The translations under genes and the position numbers were made by a program. The notes beneath the pieces are model-generated. The model did not search any database and was not told the origin of the DNA. It saw only the letters and a list, made by a program, of their open reading frames with translations. DNA of 64,000 bases from Pseudomonadota bacterium (lineage in GTDB: Bacteria; Pseudomonadota; Alphaproteobacteria; Micavibrionales; CSBR16-224). Shown in pieces: positions 8,692 through 18,983 of this stretch. The DNA is taken from NCBI GenBank assembly GCA_013285465.1, contig CP053449.1, positions 2,609,444-2,673,443 on the forward strand, given 5' to 3'. Position 1 is the first letter of the stretch, and each line of letters starts with the position of its first letter.

Positions 8692-8727
8692 AGCGCCGTC
8701 CGTTTCCATGCGGGCGGCGTTTTTTTA
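8692..8727 (+). terminator. Intrinsic terminator after the SDR gene
   Basis: CGCCGTCCG and CGGGCGGCG form a 9-bp stem with one G-T pair, followed by TTTTTTTA. It reaches into the last codons of the convergent gene at 8725-9516. Confidence 0.85.
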
Positions 8728-9516
8728 TGAGGAAAGCGGGCTGCTTGGAGGCCGAAAGAAAGTTTTTCGTAAAGACGGTTTGCGTTTTTTGACCGGCGCG
8801 GCATCGGGGTCAACGGAATGGTTGAGCGCGCGCATAAATGTCGAGAAGCCCGTTTGCAGTTCTGCCGTGCTTTTGTCTTTATGATGATCGGCGGAAATTT
8901 CGCGGATAACGGGGATCAGTTTTGACAGGCTGTGCGAAAAACCGGGGGCGGCATAATGCATTTTGATACCGGCGGGGTCAACCGCCATCATGCGTAGTAA
9001 TGCGGCGGTAACGGCATGGCAGTTTTTCGCCTTTTGCGCCAGCGACACACCTTTATAGCGGTTCTCGCTACGGTTAACGGCGGTGCCGACCTCCATTGCC
9101 GATAGCCAGAGCGGCATAATATCCTCGAATGAGCCGATTTTGACAGGCACGGTGCGGTCACCCACTTTGCTGCGCCGCGCGCCATCGGTTGCGTAAACTT
9201 TGAGTTTGCTGATTTTTTTCTCATAGCCGCAGAATTTTGCGACTCTGTTGAAAACACGGTGTATACCCATATCGGCAGCCAGCAAATTGAAGATATTCAA
9301 GACGGATTGACCGCCGAGCCCCAGCTTTTTTTGCAGCGGATGATAAGATGTGCCGTGAATTTCCGAAAGGATTGTGCCGTGATCGGCATCCTTTAACACC
9401 AGAAAAGAATGGGAGGCATCGCGCCCAAAAACGAGATTATCAAGATTGCCGAGATCAAGCGGCGTTTCATGCAGGTCGATCCTTAAATTCTCCGGGAAAT
9501 TTGTTCTGTATTTCAA
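8725..9516 (-). CDS. Hypothetical protein (263 aa)
   Basis: No recognised family. The protein is soluble, without signal peptide or membrane segment. An N-terminal beta-rich part includes SFLVLKDADHGTILSEIHG. A helical middle carries KAKNCHAVTAALLRMM, whose buried Cys-His pair could be structural or catalytic. The C-terminus is basic and low-complexity (PVKKRKPSLRK). The start is TTG at 9516, preceded by GAGAAGAGGG at good spacing. A TTGACA promoter lies about 40 bases upstream, which supports expression as a monocistronic unit. It is convergent with the SDR gene. Confidence 0.65.
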   Translation of the reverse strand: MKYRTNFPENLRIDLHETPLDLGNLDNLVFGRDASHSFLVLKDADHGTILSEIHGTSYHPLQKKLGLGGQSVLNIFNLLAADMGIHRVFNRVAKFCGYEKKISKLKVYATDGARRSKVGDRTVPVKIGSFEDIMPLWLSAMEVGTAVNRSENRYKGVSLAQKAKNCHAVTAALLRMMAVDPAGIKMHYAAPGFSHSLSKLIPVIREISADHHKDKSTAELQTGFSTFMRALNHSVDPDAAPVKKRKPSLRKTFFRPPSSPLSS

Positions 9517-9555
9517 AACCCTCTTCTCCGCAAAAAAATCAAGTCATGACAATAT

Positions 9556-9585
9556 ATTACAGTAAAAATATGAAAAATTTGTCAA
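9556..9585 (-). promoter_or_regulatory. Probable sigma70 promoter of the 263-aa gene
   Basis: Minus-strand TTGACA (9580-9585), an 18-base AT-rich spacer and TGTAAT (9556-9561) point at the gene beginning at 9516. The region lies directly after the nadE stop. Confidence 0.5.
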
Positions 9586-9611
9586 TTTTGCGGGTTTTTC
9601 AGCTTTACGGT

Positions 9612-11288
9612 TTAAGCCGCATCAGCGAGAAGCGAGATAAAGCGGTTGGTGATGGGATAGCGGCGGTCGCGTCCGAAGGATTTCGGTGTGATTTTAATGC
9701 CGGGCGCACCTTGGCGGCGTTTGAATTCCGCGCCGTCCAGAAGGTGCCAGATTTTATTGACCAGTTCCGGCGCGTGGCCGCGGGCGGTAATCTCGTCCAG
9801 CCCCAGTTCCTTTTCAATCAGGCAATAGAGAATATCGTCCAGCTCTTCATAAGGCGGCAGGCTGTCTTCGTCTCGCTGATGCGGGCGCAGTTCCGCCGTC
9901 GGGGCTTTGGTCAGGACGGTTTCGGGAATAACGCGTCCCTGCGGTCCGCGCGAGAAGTCGGGATAGTTGCTGTTGCGCCAACGCGTTAGCGCATAAACCA
10001 GCGTTTTATAAACATCTTTCAGCGGTGCATAGGTGCCGCACATATCGCCATAGAGTGTGGCATAGCCGACGGCGCTTTCCGACTTATTGCCGGTGGACAG
10101 CACCATATGTCCCGTCGCATTGGAGAGAGTCATTAAAAACATGCCGCGGCTGCGTGCCTGAATATTTTCCGCTGTGATGCCCTCGATAGCGGCCAGCGGT
10201 GCGGCCATACCGGTCAGGGCATCCATTGCCGGTTCAATCGGCACGGTTTCCAGCCGCGCACCCATCAGCATGGCGCAGGTTTTCGCATCTTTCAGACTGT
10301 CATCACTGCTATGCGGGGATGGCATGGCAACGCAGAGAACATTCTCCGCACCCAGCGCATCGACAGCCAGTGCCGCCGTCAAAGCACTGTCAATGCCGCC
10401 GGACAGGCCGACGAGCACGCCGGAAAAACCGTTCTTTTCCACATAATCGCGCAGACCGAGCTGCAGAGTCTGGTAAATGCCCTGCATATCATCGTAAAGC
10501 GGGACGGAGGCAGGGGCATCGGTACAGGCCAGAATGCGCCGCGCATTGCTTTCGGGGTCGGGTGCCCATGAGGTAACGGCGACATGTTCGCAATGCGAGG
10601 GGCAGAGCAGAACCTGCTGCCCGTGTTTATCCAGAATGAAAGAACCGCCGTCAAAGACGATTTCATCCTGTCCGCCGGTCTGGTTGATATAGATCAGCGG
10701 CAATCCGCTTTCTTTGACGCGGTTTCTGGCATGATCGACACGGGTGTGAAATTTTTCGATTTCAAACGGGCTGCCATTGGCGGCGATCAGGATTTCCGCG
10801 CCTGTTTTGCGCAAATGTTCGGTGACGGCAGGTTTCCACATATCCTCACAGGTCATCAGGCCGAGGCGGTAGGATTTGAAATTCACCGGCTCGGGCAGTG
10901 GTCCGGCATCGAAAATCCGCACCTCGTCAAAAACGCCGTAATTGGGCAGTTCGTGTTTCGGGCGGACGGCGGTAATATGACGGTTCTCGATAAACAGAAT
11001 GGCATTGTAAAGCTTGCCGTCCACGGCACGCCACGGCGTGCTGAGCGCCAGCGCGGGGTGAAGATCGGGCAGGTTTTCAAGGATATAATCGACATAGTCA
11101 TGGACGCGGTTGATGAAAAACGGCTTGCGCGTCAAGTCTTCCAGCGGATAGCCTGTCAGCACCAGCTCGTTAAAAACAACCAGATCGGCCTTACCCGTCA
11201 GATCATGGCAGGTGGACAGGATTTTCTCCGCATTTTCTTTTAAAGCGCCAAGAACGGGGTTCAGCTGCGCCAGCGCAATTTTTAACAC
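9612..11288 (-). CDS. nadE: Glutamine-dependent NAD+ synthetase
   Basis: Makes NAD+ from deamido-NAD+, ATP and glutamine. Two domains are present. The N-terminal nitrilase-type glutaminase has the Glu-Lys-Cys triad in [20 protein letters not shown] and LMTCEDMW. The C-terminal synthetase (from about residue 285) has the SGGIDS P-loop and STGNKSE. The protein of 558 aa has normal length. The GTG at 11288 is chosen because residues upstream of it (TTG at 11303) are not family-like. This GTG overlaps the aroG stop codon in GTGTTAA, so translation of the two genes is probably coupled. Confidence 0.94.
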   Translation of the reverse strand: MLKIALAQLNPVLGALKENAEKILSTCHDLTGKADLVVFNELVLTGYPLEDLTRKPFFINRVHDYVDYILENLPDLHPALALSTPWRAVDGKLYNAILFIENRHITAVRPKHELPNYGVFDEVRIFDAGPLPEPVNFKSYRLGLMTCEDMWKPAVTEHLRKTGAEILIAANGSPFEIEKFHTRVDHARNRVKESGLPLIYINQTGGQDEIVFDGGSFILDKHGQQVLLCPSHCEHVAVTSWAPDPESNARRILACTDAPASVPLYDDMQGIYQTLQLGLRDYVEKNGFSGVLVGLSGGIDSALTAALAVDALGAENVLCVAMPSPHSSDDSLKDAKTCAMLMGARLETVPIEPAMDALTGMAAPLAAIEGITAENIQARSRGMFLMTLSNATGHMVLSTGNKSESAVGYATLYGDMCGTYAPLKDVYKTLVYALTRWRNSNYPDFSRGPQGRVIPETVLTKAPTAELRPHQRDEDSLPPYEELDDILYCLIEKELGLDEITARGHAPELVNKIWHLLDGAEFKRRQGAPGIKITPKSFGRDRRYPITNRFISLLADAA

Positions 11289-12667
11289 GCGGCCTGTCCC
11301 CAATCTTCGTCATTGCCGCGCAATTCGCGCAGTTTCTCCGCGACCTGAAAGGCCACTTCAATCGCCTGCCGCGCATTCAGACGCGGGTCGCAATGGGTGT
11401 GATAACGCTGGGATAAATCCTCGTCACTGATGGCAATGGCACCGCCTGTGCATTCCGTGACATCCTGTCCGGTCATTTCCAGATGGATGCCGCCGGGCCA
11501 TGATTTCTCCGCCTTATGGACATCAAAGAATTGTTTGATTTCCGTCATCAGATTATCGAATTGGCGGGTTTTGTAACCGCTGGAGGATTTCTCGGTATTG
11601 CCGTGCATCGGGTCGCAAATCCATGACACGGTGCGGCCTTCGCGTTTGACCTTGCGGATCAGTTTCGGCAGATATTTTTCCACCTCGCCCGCGCCGAAGC
11701 GCGAGATCAGCGTAATGCGTCCGGCTTCGTCCTTCGGGTTCAGCGTATCAATCAGTTTTATCAGCTCGTCAGGTTTCAGGGACGGGCCGCATTTGATGCC
11801 GATCGGGTTTTTCACGCCGCGCAGAAATTCGACATGCGCGCCGTCCGGCTGGCGGGTACGGTCACCGATCCACAGGAAATGTGCGGAGACGTCATACCAG
11901 TCGCCTGTTGTGGAATCGGTGCGGGTCAGTGCTTCTTCATAGGGCAGCAGCAATGCCTCATGCGAGACAAAGAAATCGGTTTCGCGCAAAGCGGCGGCAC
12001 TGGCAGTATCCGCGCCGATGGCTGACAGGAAGGCCAGCGCATGTTCGATTTCCCGCGCCACGCGCATATAGCGTTCGCCTTCGGGACTGTCTGCGGCGAA
12101 ATCCAGAATCCATTTTTTGACGCGGTGCAGATCGGCATAACCGCCGCGGGCAAAACTGCGCAGCAGGTTCAGTGTTGCCGTTGCCTGATTATAGGCCTGC
12201 AAAATACGGTTGGGGTCGGGGCTGCGTCCGTCTGCGGAAAATTCCAGCGCATTGACGATATCGCCGCGATAGGCAGGCAGGGTTAATCCGTCTTTGACCT
12301 CGACATCGCTGGAGCGCGGCTTGGCAAACTGTCCCGCCATACGTCCCATTTTCACAACCGGCAAGCCGCCGGCATAGGTTAGAATAACGCTCATTTGCAG
12401 CAAGACGCGGAAGGTGTCGCGGATATTCTGCGGGTGGAATTCGGCAAAGCTTTCGGCGCAGTCGCCGCCTTGCAGCAGGAAGGCTTTTCCTTCGGCAACT
12501 TTGGCCAGTTTGTCCTTTAAATCACGGCTTTCCCCCGCGAAAACCAGCGGCGGCATATTTTTCAGGAAACGCAGGGTTTCTTCCAATTGGCTTTTATCCG
12601 GATATTCCGGCAGTTGCTGCGCCGGATGTTTTTTCCAGCTTGTCGGCGTCCATTTTTTCGCGCTCAC
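11282..12667 (-). CDS. 3-deoxy-7-phosphoheptulonate synthase, class II (plant-like)
   Basis: First enzyme of the shikimate pathway, joining phosphoenolpyruvate and erythrose 4-phosphate. The 461-aa sequence is the class II type: [25 protein letters not shown], the RGDIVN-like YRGDIV segment and [13 protein letters not shown]. The metal-binding CDPMHGN and [15 protein letters not shown] segments are present. The start is GTG at 12667 with AGAGGGA upstream. It is the first gene of an aroG-nadE pair on the minus strand, divergent from exonuclease I. No regulatory domain is visible. Confidence 0.94.
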   Translation of the reverse strand: MSAKKWTPTSWKKHPAQQLPEYPDKSQLEETLRFLKNMPPLVFAGESRDLKDKLAKVAEGKAFLLQGGDCAESFAEFHPQNIRDTFRVLLQMSVILTYAGGLPVVKMGRMAGQFAKPRSSDVEVKDGLTLPAYRGDIVNALEFSADGRSPDPNRILQAYNQATATLNLLRSFARGGYADLHRVKKWILDFAADSPEGERYMRVAREIEHALAFLSAIGADTASAAALRETDFFVSHEALLLPYEEALTRTDSTTGDWYDVSAHFLWIGDRTRQPDGAHVEFLRGVKNPIGIKCGPSLKPDELIKLIDTLNPKDEAGRITLISRFGAGEVEKYLPKLIRKVKREGRTVSWICDPMHGNTEKSSSGYKTRQFDNLMTEIKQFFDVHKAEKSWPGGIHLEMTGQDVTECTGGAIAISDEDLSQRYHTHCDPRLNARQAIEVAFQVAEKLRELRGNDEDWGQAAC

Positions 12668-12726
12668 GTGACTTCATTCCCTCTTTTCGCATTTTTCAGG
12701 AGTTCTATTTAACACGAAGTTGCAGG

Positions 12727-12755
12727 TTTCCAAAAGCATTATTGTATGTTATGCT
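12727..12755 (+). promoter_or_regulatory. Candidate extended -10 promoter of exonuclease I
   Basis: TTTCCA (12727-12732), a 17-base spacer and TATGCT (12750-12755) with an upstream TG, giving an extended -10. It is the best match in the 141-base divergent region between aroG and sbcB. Confidence 0.4.
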
Positions 12756-12808
12756 AAACAACTTTTTAAAATGACTTTATTTACAGCCATTCCCTGCGGG
12801 AGGTACCT

Positions 12809-14416
12809 ATGGGCCATATTTTTTACGACCTTGAAACCTCGGATCTCGACCGTAATTTCGGTCAAATTTTTCAAATCGGCATGATCTATACGGATGATGA
12901 TTTGAACGAGATCGAGCGTAAGGAAATCCGTGCCCGCCGTAACCCGTGGATTGTTCCCTCCCCCGGTGCTTTGTTGACGACAGGCTTTGGCGATGAGGAG
13001 CTGGAAGATGAAAAAACCTCGATGTTCGAATTCGTCACCGAGCTGAAATCATGGCTGAATGATAAAGACTGGCCGCTGACTTTCTGGGGTTATAACAGCC
13101 TGCGCTTTGACGAGCCTGTTTTGCAAAATGCGCTGCACCAGAATCTGGAAGAGCCGTTCCTAACCTCTTCTGCCAAAAACTGGGGCGAGCCGCGCAACAG
13201 TAAATCCGATGTTTTGAGTTTTGTGAAGGCCGTACATATTTATGCGCCTGATGTGCTGACGCTGAAGGAAAAGAACAGCTTTGGCAGTGTTTCGATTTCG
13301 CTACTGAAAGTTTGCGGGCAGAACGGTATCGGGCTGAATGAGGAAACCGCCCATGATGCGATGGCCGATATTGAAGCTACGCTGGAGGTTGCGCGTAAAC
13401 TAAAGAAAGAAGCGCCGAAAATCTGGGACCAGATGATGAAAATGCGCAGCAAGGATGATGTTGAAAACTTTATGAAGGAAAACAGCGTCTTTGCCTATAG
13501 CAATGCGCCGCAGCGCGGCAATTTCGTTGCCGAGCATATGATGGCGACGGCAGTGGCGCAAAATGCGGGCTATGCCAATGAGCATATTGTGTTCGATCTG
13601 CGTTATGATCCGGCGGAATATCTGGATAAAACCGTGGATGAGTTGGTGGCGCTGCTGAAAACCGAAGATGAAGATCATTGGAAACAGCCGCTGCATACGC
13701 TGCGCAAAAACCAGCAGCCGATTTTGATGCCGCAGGAACTCGCCGGGCCGGTCATGCCTGATGATCTGGATGAGGAAACGCTGAAAATGCGGGCGAAGAT
13801 GGTACACAGCAATGCCGACTTCCAGAAACGCATTGCCGAAGCGGCGAAAAAAGCCCGTCCGGTTTTTGAAGACGGGGCGGAGCCTGAGCAGCAGATTTTC
13901 GACTTTGTCGGGCGTGCGCATAACAAGGATGTCAAAAACTGGATGGAAGATTTTAAATCCGGTGACTGGGACCGACGCGCGGAACTGATTAAGGACTTCC
14001 CGAAACGGTTTGAACAGGCACTGAAAGACCAGCCGTCAATCCGCCGTTTTCAGACTTTTGCCCAGCGTATCATGTTTGCGGATGCGCCGGAAAAAATGGA
14101 TGATACGGCGCAACAGAAATATGCGGAGGCGCTGTATAACCGCCTGACGACGGAAGATAAAGATGTGCCGTGGATGACGCTGCCGAAGGCGCGCGCACAG
14201 ATCGAGGAAATTGTCGAAGACCGCAAAACCAATCCCGATACGCGCTGGAAGGAAAAAACCGATGAGCAGATCGCGGAACTGCGCACATATTATGACCGGC
14301 TTGAAACACGGCTAAAGACAGCCGCGTTCGGGGCGAGCGACCCGGGAAACGACAACGCGTCCGAGGCAAATAAGACGGCGCAGAAACAGAACCGTAACCC
14401 GAAACGCGGTATGTGA
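12809..14416 (+). CDS. sbcB: Exodeoxyribonuclease I
   Basis: 3'-5' single-strand DNA exonuclease that acts in repair and recombination. The DEDD exonuclease fold starts YDLETSD (Asp7, Glu9). The third motif HDAMADIEATL and the SH3-like and C-terminal helical regions typical of ExoI follow. It has 535 aa against about 475 in E. coli; the extra length is mainly a charged C-terminal tail. The ATG at 12809 has GGGAGG 7 bases upstream. The next gene begins 7 bases after the stop. Confidence 0.93.
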   Translation: MGHIFYDLETSDLDRNFGQIFQIGMIYTDDDLNEIERKEIRARRNPWIVPSPGALLTTGFGDEELEDEKTSMFEFVTELKSWLNDKDWPLTFWGYNSLRFDEPVLQNALHQNLEEPFLTSSAKNWGEPRNSKSDVLSFVKAVHIYAPDVLTLKEKNSFGSVSISLLKVCGQNGIGLNEETAHDAMADIEATLEVARKLKKEAPKIWDQMMKMRSKDDVENFMKENSVFAYSNAPQRGNFVAEHMMATAVAQNAGYANEHIVFDLRYDPAEYLDKTVDELVALLKTEDEDHWKQPLHTLRKNQQPILMPQELAGPVMPDDLDEETLKMRAKMVHSNADFQKRIAEAAKKARPVFEDGAEPEQQIFDFVGRAHNKDVKNWMEDFKSGDWDRRAELIKDFPKRFEQALKDQPSIRRFQTFAQRIMFADAPEKMDDTAQQKYAEALYNRLTTEDKDVPWMTLPKARAQIEEIVEDRKTNPDTRWKEKTDEQIAELRTYYDRLETRLKTAAFGASDPGNDNASEANKTAQKQNRNPKRGM

Positions 14417-14423
14417 CGGCGAA

Positions 14424-14906
14424 ATGGCGCGTTTTCTTTTTATACTGGCGGCGTGTCTTTTTGTTTTTCCCTTTGTAACGGCAGCTTCTGCGGAAGATAC
14501 GGCTCCGGCTGTTGCGCGTGATGTGTTGTGCAAAATTTTCTTTGAAGACCCCGAAGCTTTTGAAAATGAAGACACCGAAAAATGTGACTGCATTCCCTTC
14601 GGCACGGTCGAGGTTTGCCAGTGTTTCGATGGCGGACGGCAGGCTTTGACGCCAAACGGGCAGCCCTGCCTGCGCGACCCTGCCGCCGAAGACCCGCGCC
14701 GGGTGAAACCGCTGGAGCGTCCGGATATTGATAACCGTACGGGCGGAGGTTTCAAAACCGTGCCGGTGCGTCATAGCGGCCGCGTTTATCTGAAAACCGT
14801 CACGCCTGACGGCAAGCCGCATTCCCTCTCCCGCATGGATGGTGACGCGCTGGATATTGTCTGCCCGCCCGGTTTCGGTGTGGAAGAGCTAAAGCCGGTG
14901 ATGTAG
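14424..14906 (+). CDS. Secreted Cys-rich hypothetical protein (160 aa)
   Basis: Signal peptide at residues 1-24 (FLFILAACLFVFPFVTAASA) followed by a small acidic mature protein. Several cysteines lie close together (EKCDCIPFGTVEVCQCFDGG), plus an isolated C-terminal CPPGFG, which suggests disulfides after export. No family recognised. It starts 7 bases after sbcB on the same strand, so it is probably cotranscribed, though a functional link to a nuclease is not obvious. Confidence 0.65.
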   Translation: MARFLFILAACLFVFPFVTAASAEDTAPAVARDVLCKIFFEDPEAFENEDTEKCDCIPFGTVEVCQCFDGGRQALTPNGQPCLRDPAAEDPRRVKPLERPDIDNRTGGGFKTVPVRHSGRVYLKTVTPDGKPHSLSRMDGDALDIVCPPGFGVEELKPVM

Positions 14907-14927
14907 CAGCGTCTATTTATTTTTTGT

Positions 14928-16163
14928 TTATTTGTTCCCCGGAAATTCACTGCTGATAATGGAGACTTTGTCGCGCAGCGAGGCGGAGCGGCGGCGGCGG
15001 GTGATTTCCATTAACATCAGGCGCGTCAGACCGTGTACTTGCGGATCGGCGGGGTCGAAACGTCCGTTCAACTCGAAAGCGTCAATCAGCTGATGGCGCT
15101 GGGTTTTTGAGGCCATGCCGATCATATCGCAGATGATAATACCGCTGAAATTACGGACGCGGATCTGACGCATGGCTTCTTCGGCGGCTTCCATATTGGT
15201 GACGAAAGCATCGGCATAGACGGCGTTGACATCAATGACGACGCAGGCTTCCGTTCGTTCAATCACAATATTGCCGCCCGAGGGCAGCGGCACGACTTTT
15301 TCATGCAATTCCTGCAAGGCGGAGTGAATGTCATGTGCCTCGAAAAGTGATTTGACGCGGTCTTGCGGCGAGAATTGCGCAACGGTGATTTTCGGCACAA
15401 GATCAGGAGCGAATTTGACCGCCCAGGCCTTCGCCTGTTCCAGATGTTTCTGCGTCATGGTTTCGATATGGCCGAGGCCGCGGCGGGCATAATCAATAAA
15501 AGCGCGTTCAATGGCGTCCGGCCCCCGCCAGACGCAGCCGGGTGTGTCGGCGGCATGTGCCTGTTTCGCCTTTTCCTTCGCCTCATCCCATTCCGCAACG
15601 AGGCTGTCGGCCTCGCAGAGCAGGACATCATTATCGATATCGGGCGCCATCTGGCGGATGACCCAGCCGCCTTTCGGATGGTGTGAGGTCAGTTTCCGGC
15701 CGATGAATTCTTCCTGATCCTCGCTGACCCAATGTGACGAGAAAACGCCGACGACATTCGGGCTGTAAAGCAGCGTGCGCCCGGGGATGTGAATTTTTGT
15801 CGTCAGGCGGGCGAGTTTTTTGAAGCTTTCATCTTCGGTATCATGGCCTTCGGCTTTTACCTGTACGAACAGCCATTCCCCCGTACCGACCAGAAAGGAG
15901 ATATCATTCGCGCCGCCATCGGGTTTATAAACATGTTTGGCGGGCAGCATGCCCTGTTTACCGTTGCCGAGATCGACAAAGGCGACGTTCAGCCTTGTAT
16001 CCACCTGTGTGACGCGTCCGTAATAAATACCCGCCCATTTCGGCGTATTAAAAGCATAGCCGCGCGGGTAATCGAGGAACAGATCCTCCAGCCGGTGGCT
16101 TTTCTGCCCGATAACGGCGACATGTGTCTGGTTGTCGACGGTTTCCATGTAAAGATCGAACAT
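14928..16163 (-). CDS. Ribonuclease E/G family protein, short form
   Basis: Endoribonuclease-like protein of 411 aa. An S1-like RNA-binding segment lies at about residues 35-105 (GIYYGRVTQVDTRLNVAFVDL). The catalytic core has the two metal-binding Asp motifs, VVIDVNAVYADAFVTNMEA and GIIICDMIGM. It ends soon after LTRLMLMEITRRRR without the CPxC zinc link that joins subunits in E. coli RNase E and G, so oligomerisation may differ. It lies 3 bases after maf in the infA-maf-rng order common in alphaproteobacteria. The target RNAs are unknown. Confidence 0.87.
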   Translation of the reverse strand: MFDLYMETVDNQTHVAVIGQKSHRLEDLFLDYPRGYAFNTPKWAGIYYGRVTQVDTRLNVAFVDLGNGKQGMLPAKHVYKPDGGANDISFLVGTGEWLFVQVKAEGHDTEDESFKKLARLTTKIHIPGRTLLYSPNVVGVFSSHWVSEDQEEFIGRKLTSHHPKGGWVIRQMAPDIDNDVLLCEADSLVAEWDEAKEKAKQAHAADTPGCVWRGPDAIERAFIDYARRGLGHIETMTQKHLEQAKAWAVKFAPDLVPKITVAQFSPQDRVKSLFEAHDIHSALQELHEKVVPLPSGGNIVIERTEACVVIDVNAVYADAFVTNMEAAEEAMRQIRVRNFSGIIICDMIGMASKTQRHQLIDAFELNGRFDPADPQVHGLTRLMLMEITRRRRSASLRDKVSIISSEFPGNK

Positions 16164-16166
16164 TTT

Positions 16167-16745
16167 TTACTCCCCGGCGTGATAGCCTAATCCATGAAGC
16201 ATTTGACAGGTTTCGGGCAGTGACAGCCCGACGACATTTGTGTAGGAACCGCTGATAAACGGAATAAAAGCGGCGGCGGGTCCCTGAATGGCATAACCGC
16301 CGGCCTTGCCCTCCCAGTCACCGGTGGCAAGATAGGCTTGTTTTTCCGCGGCGGACAGGTTCTTGAATTTTACGATAGTGGTGACAAGTTTGACACTGGT
16401 TTTTCCATCCGGAGCGATAACAGCAATACCGCCCAAGACGCGGTGACGTTTCCCGGACAGCAGGTCAAGGCATTTGGCGGCGGTGGCTTCATCTTCGGCC
16501 TTCGGCAAAATGCGCCGCCCGCAGGCGACAACCGTATCGGCGGCGAGGACGTAAGCGGTCTTTTCCGTCGCGGCGATTTTTTCCGCTTTACCCAGCGCAA
16601 TACGTTTTGCGTAAGCGGCAGGCAGTTCGTTTTTTAAAGGGGTTTCGTCAATATCGGCAGGTATAACGCTGCCGGGCCGGAGAGAGACCTGTTCCAGAAG
16701 TTGTAAACGTCTTGGAGAAGCGGAGGCCAGAATCAGTTGCGCCAT
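16167..16745 (-). CDS. maf: Maf family nucleotide pyrophosphatase
   Basis: House-cleaning hydrolase that removes non-canonical or methylated nucleoside triphosphates; older literature calls it a septum-formation inhibitor. The 192-aa protein has the LILASASPRRLQLLEQ signature at the N-terminus, the catalytic ADTVVACG segment and the GGYAIQGPAAAFI block. Length is typical. It sits between infA and the RNase E/G gene on the same strand and is probably in one operon with them. Confidence 0.93.
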   Translation of the reverse strand: MAQLILASASPRRLQLLEQVSLRPGSVIPADIDETPLKNELPAAYAKRIALGKAEKIAATEKTAYVLAADTVVACGRRILPKAEDEATAAKCLDLLSGKRHRVLGGIAVIAPDGKTSVKLVTTIVKFKNLSAAEKQAYLATGDWEGKAGGYAIQGPAAAFIPFISGSYTNVVGLSLPETCQMLHGLGYHAGE

Positions 16746-16759
16746 GCCGTGTGACCCGC

Positions 16760-16984
16760 TTATTTGTGACGGAAAGTAATGCGGCCTTTGGTCAGGTCGT
16801 AAGGGGTCATTTCAACGGTGACGCGGTCGCCGACCAGCACGCGGATGCGGTTTTTGCGCATCTTGCCTGATGTATGGGCAAGGATTTCATGCGTGTTGTC
16901 TTCCAGCTTGACCCGGAACATCGCATTGGGCAGAAGTTCCGTGACAACACCTTCAAATTCCATCAAGTCTTCTTTTTCGGACAT
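16760..16984 (-). CDS. infA: Translation initiation factor IF-1
   Basis: Single S1/OB-fold protein (74 aa) that binds the ribosomal A site during initiation. Recognisable IF-1 blocks are [39 protein letters not shown] and [17 protein letters not shown]. Length is normal. It lies 14 bases before maf and 20 bases after the UPF0262 gene. Confidence 0.97.
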   Translation of the reverse strand: MSEKEDLMEFEGVVTELLPNAMFRVKLEDNTHEILAHTSGKMRKNRIRVLVGDRVTVEMTPYDLTKGRITFRHK

Positions 16985-17004
16985 GTTTACCTAAATTCTT
17001 GTTG

Positions 17005-17472
17005 TTAATAGATAATGCGGATATGCAAAACACAGATCAGTGTAAACAAACGCCGTGCCGTTGGCAAATCCGTTTTTACACCATATCCTGCAAGCTTTGT
17101 CTTTAATAGCGCAGCCGCTTCGTCGTGTAAAGCCCTGCGTCCCATATCAATGGCTTCTATATGGGCGTGGCTGGAACGGCGCGCGGCTTTGTAATAGCTT
17201 TCACAGACGATGAAATAGTCTTTAATCAGCCGGCGGAAGGGCGGCAGCGCAACGGAAAAATCCGTCTCTGCGTCATCTTCCGTGCCTTTCAGCGTGAATT
17301 TTACGGCGCGTCCGGCCAGAGATAATGTAACGTTATAGGGGGCGGTGGCCGTTTCGCAATGGAAATCATTGCCGTGCAGAAGATCTTCGATGGCGGTGCG
17401 GCGCTCGCGTTCAATTTCCGGGGAAAGCCGGATATTGAGGCTGTCATCAAGAGCGATCTGCGCAATCGTCAT
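17005..17472 (-). CDS. UPF0262 family protein
   Basis: Conserved alphaproteobacterial protein of unknown function, about 155 aa. The family pattern is visible in IAQIALDDSLNIRLSPEIERER, the central FSVALPPFRRLIKDYFIVCESY and IEAIDMGRRALHDEAA. The ATG at 17472 matches the usual family start; the longer reading from 17565 would run into murA. In alphaproteobacteria this gene commonly lies between murA and infA, exactly as here. The last residues (RLFTLICVLHIRI) are typical. Confidence 0.88.
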   Translation of the reverse strand: MTIAQIALDDSLNIRLSPEIERERRTAIEDLLHGNDFHCETATAPYNVTLSLAGRAVKFTLKGTEDDAETDFSVALPPFRRLIKDYFIVCESYYKAARRSSHAHIEAIDMGRRALHDEAAALLKTKLAGYGVKTDLPTARRLFTLICVLHIRIIY

Positions 17473-17491
17473 GGCGTCTCTTTTCTTTTTA

Positions 17492-18757
17492 TCAGGCGGC
17501 GACGCGCTGAAGCTTTGCACCGCAGGCGCCGAGTTTCTGTTCCAGTTTCTCATAGCCGCGGTCAAGATGATAGATGCGGTTGACGACGGTCGTACCGTCA
17601 GCGGCCAGCGCCGCCAGAATCAGCGAAACCGAGGCGCGGAGATCGGTTGCCATGACTTCCGCTCCTTTCAGACGCGGCACGCCGCGCACGACGGCGGAGG
17701 AACCGTGAACGGCAATATCCGCCCCCATACGCGCCAGTTCCGGCACATGCATAAAGCGGTTTTCAAAAATGGTTTCCTTGACTGTTCCCGCACCTTCGGC
17801 AATGGTCAGCATCGCCATCGCCTGCGCTTGTAAATCGGTCGGAAAACCGGGATAAGGCGCGGTTGTAATATCAACGGCATTGAGCGTATTGCCCTTGCGG
17901 GTGACGGTGACATTGCCTTTGCCGTCATCTTTTAAGGATACGCCCGCCGTTTCCAGCATCGGAACCAGAGCTTCCAGATGGTCAAGCCGCGCATGTTTCA
18001 GTGTGACTTCGCCGCCTGTCATTGCGGCGGCAATGGCGTAAGTGCCTGTTTCGATCCGGTCGGGAATGACGCTGTGACTTGCGCCGGAAAGCGCTTCGAC
18101 GCCTTCGATTTCAAGTGTTTCCGTTCCCAGTCCGGTGATTTTTGCACCCATGGCGATCAGGCAATCGGCAAGATCGGTAATTTCAGGTTCCAGCGCGGCA
18201 TTGTGCAGCACGGTGCGGCCTTTGGCCAGCGTTGCCGCCATCAGCAGATTTTCCGTTGCGCCGACGGATTTGGTACGGAAGGTAATTTCCGCGCCTTTTA
18301 AGCCGCCTTGCGGTGTGCGGGCATGGATATAACCGTCTTTCAGCTCGATTTCCGCGCCCATTTTACGCAGACCTTCGATATGCAGATCAACAGGGCGTGT
18401 GCCGATGGCGCAGCCGCCGGGCAGGGAAACCTTTGCCGTGCCGAAACGCGCCAGAAGCGGCCCCAGCACCAGAACGCTGGCGCGCATTTTGCGGACAAGA
18501 TCATAAGGGGCGGTGGTGCTGTTAACAGGGGCGGCATCAATGGCCAGCTGTGTGCCTGTGCGGGTGGTTTTTGCGCCCATATTTTCCAGCAAATCAATCA
18601 GCGACAGAATGTCGTGCAGTTCCGGCACATTTTCCAGCACCAGCGTATCGGCGCTGAGCAGGGCGGCGCACATTAAAGGCAGGGCGGCGTTTTTTGCGCC
18701 GCTGATCGTAATCTCGCCATTCAGCGGATAGCCGCCTTCGATTTCCAGCTTGTCCAT
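17492..18757 (-). CDS. murA: UDP-N-acetylglucosamine 1-carboxyvinyltransferase
   Basis: First committed enzyme of peptidoglycan synthesis, adding enolpyruvate to UDP-GlcNAc. It has 421 aa, a full-length EPT fold. The start [20 protein letters not shown], the loop with the fosfomycin-target Cys ([15 protein letters not shown], Cys116) and the C-terminal [15 protein letters not shown] are all present. The ATG at 18757 has AAAGGACG upstream. It is the first gene of the murA-UPF0262-infA-maf-rng run on the minus strand. Confidence 0.96.
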   Translation of the reverse strand: MDKLEIEGGYPLNGEITISGAKNAALPLMCAALLSADTLVLENVPELHDILSLIDLLENMGAKTTRTGTQLAIDAAPVNSTTAPYDLVRKMRASVLVLGPLLARFGTAKVSLPGGCAIGTRPVDLHIEGLRKMGAEIELKDGYIHARTPQGGLKGAEITFRTKSVGATENLLMAATLAKGRTVLHNAALEPEITDLADCLIAMGAKITGLGTETLEIEGVEALSGASHSVIPDRIETGTYAIAAAMTGGEVTLKHARLDHLEALVPMLETAGVSLKDDGKGNVTVTRKGNTLNAVDITTAPYPGFPTDLQAQAMAMLTIAEGAGTVKETIFENRFMHVPELARMGADIAVHGSSAVVRGVPRLKGAEVMATDLRASVSLILAALAADGTTVVNRIYHLDRGYEKLEQKLGACGAKLQRVAA

Positions 18758-18943
18758 CTATCGTCCTTTTCTGTCGTAAAGAGTAGCAGCTAAAGCCTAT
18801 AGCGCAAAAGCGCCGGAAAGGCAAACAATCCCTGTCTGACAGAATGCCACAAAACACCGGCGGAATTATGGCACGGATAAGGTTATTTTGTGCAAATTTT
18901 GTGCAGGGATACAAATAAACGCCCATATTTTCCATAGAAAATA

Positions 18944-18971
18944 TTGCATTGCGGCAATTTTATGCTATAAT
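18944..18971 (+). promoter_or_regulatory. Sigma70-type promoter of dnaK
   Basis: TTGCAT (18944-18949), a 16-base spacer and a perfect TATAAT (18966-18971). It is the strongest promoter-like match in the 377-base murA-dnaK divergent region, about 165 bases before the dnaK start. Confidence 0.65.
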
Positions 18972-18983
18972 AGGGTATCGGTG

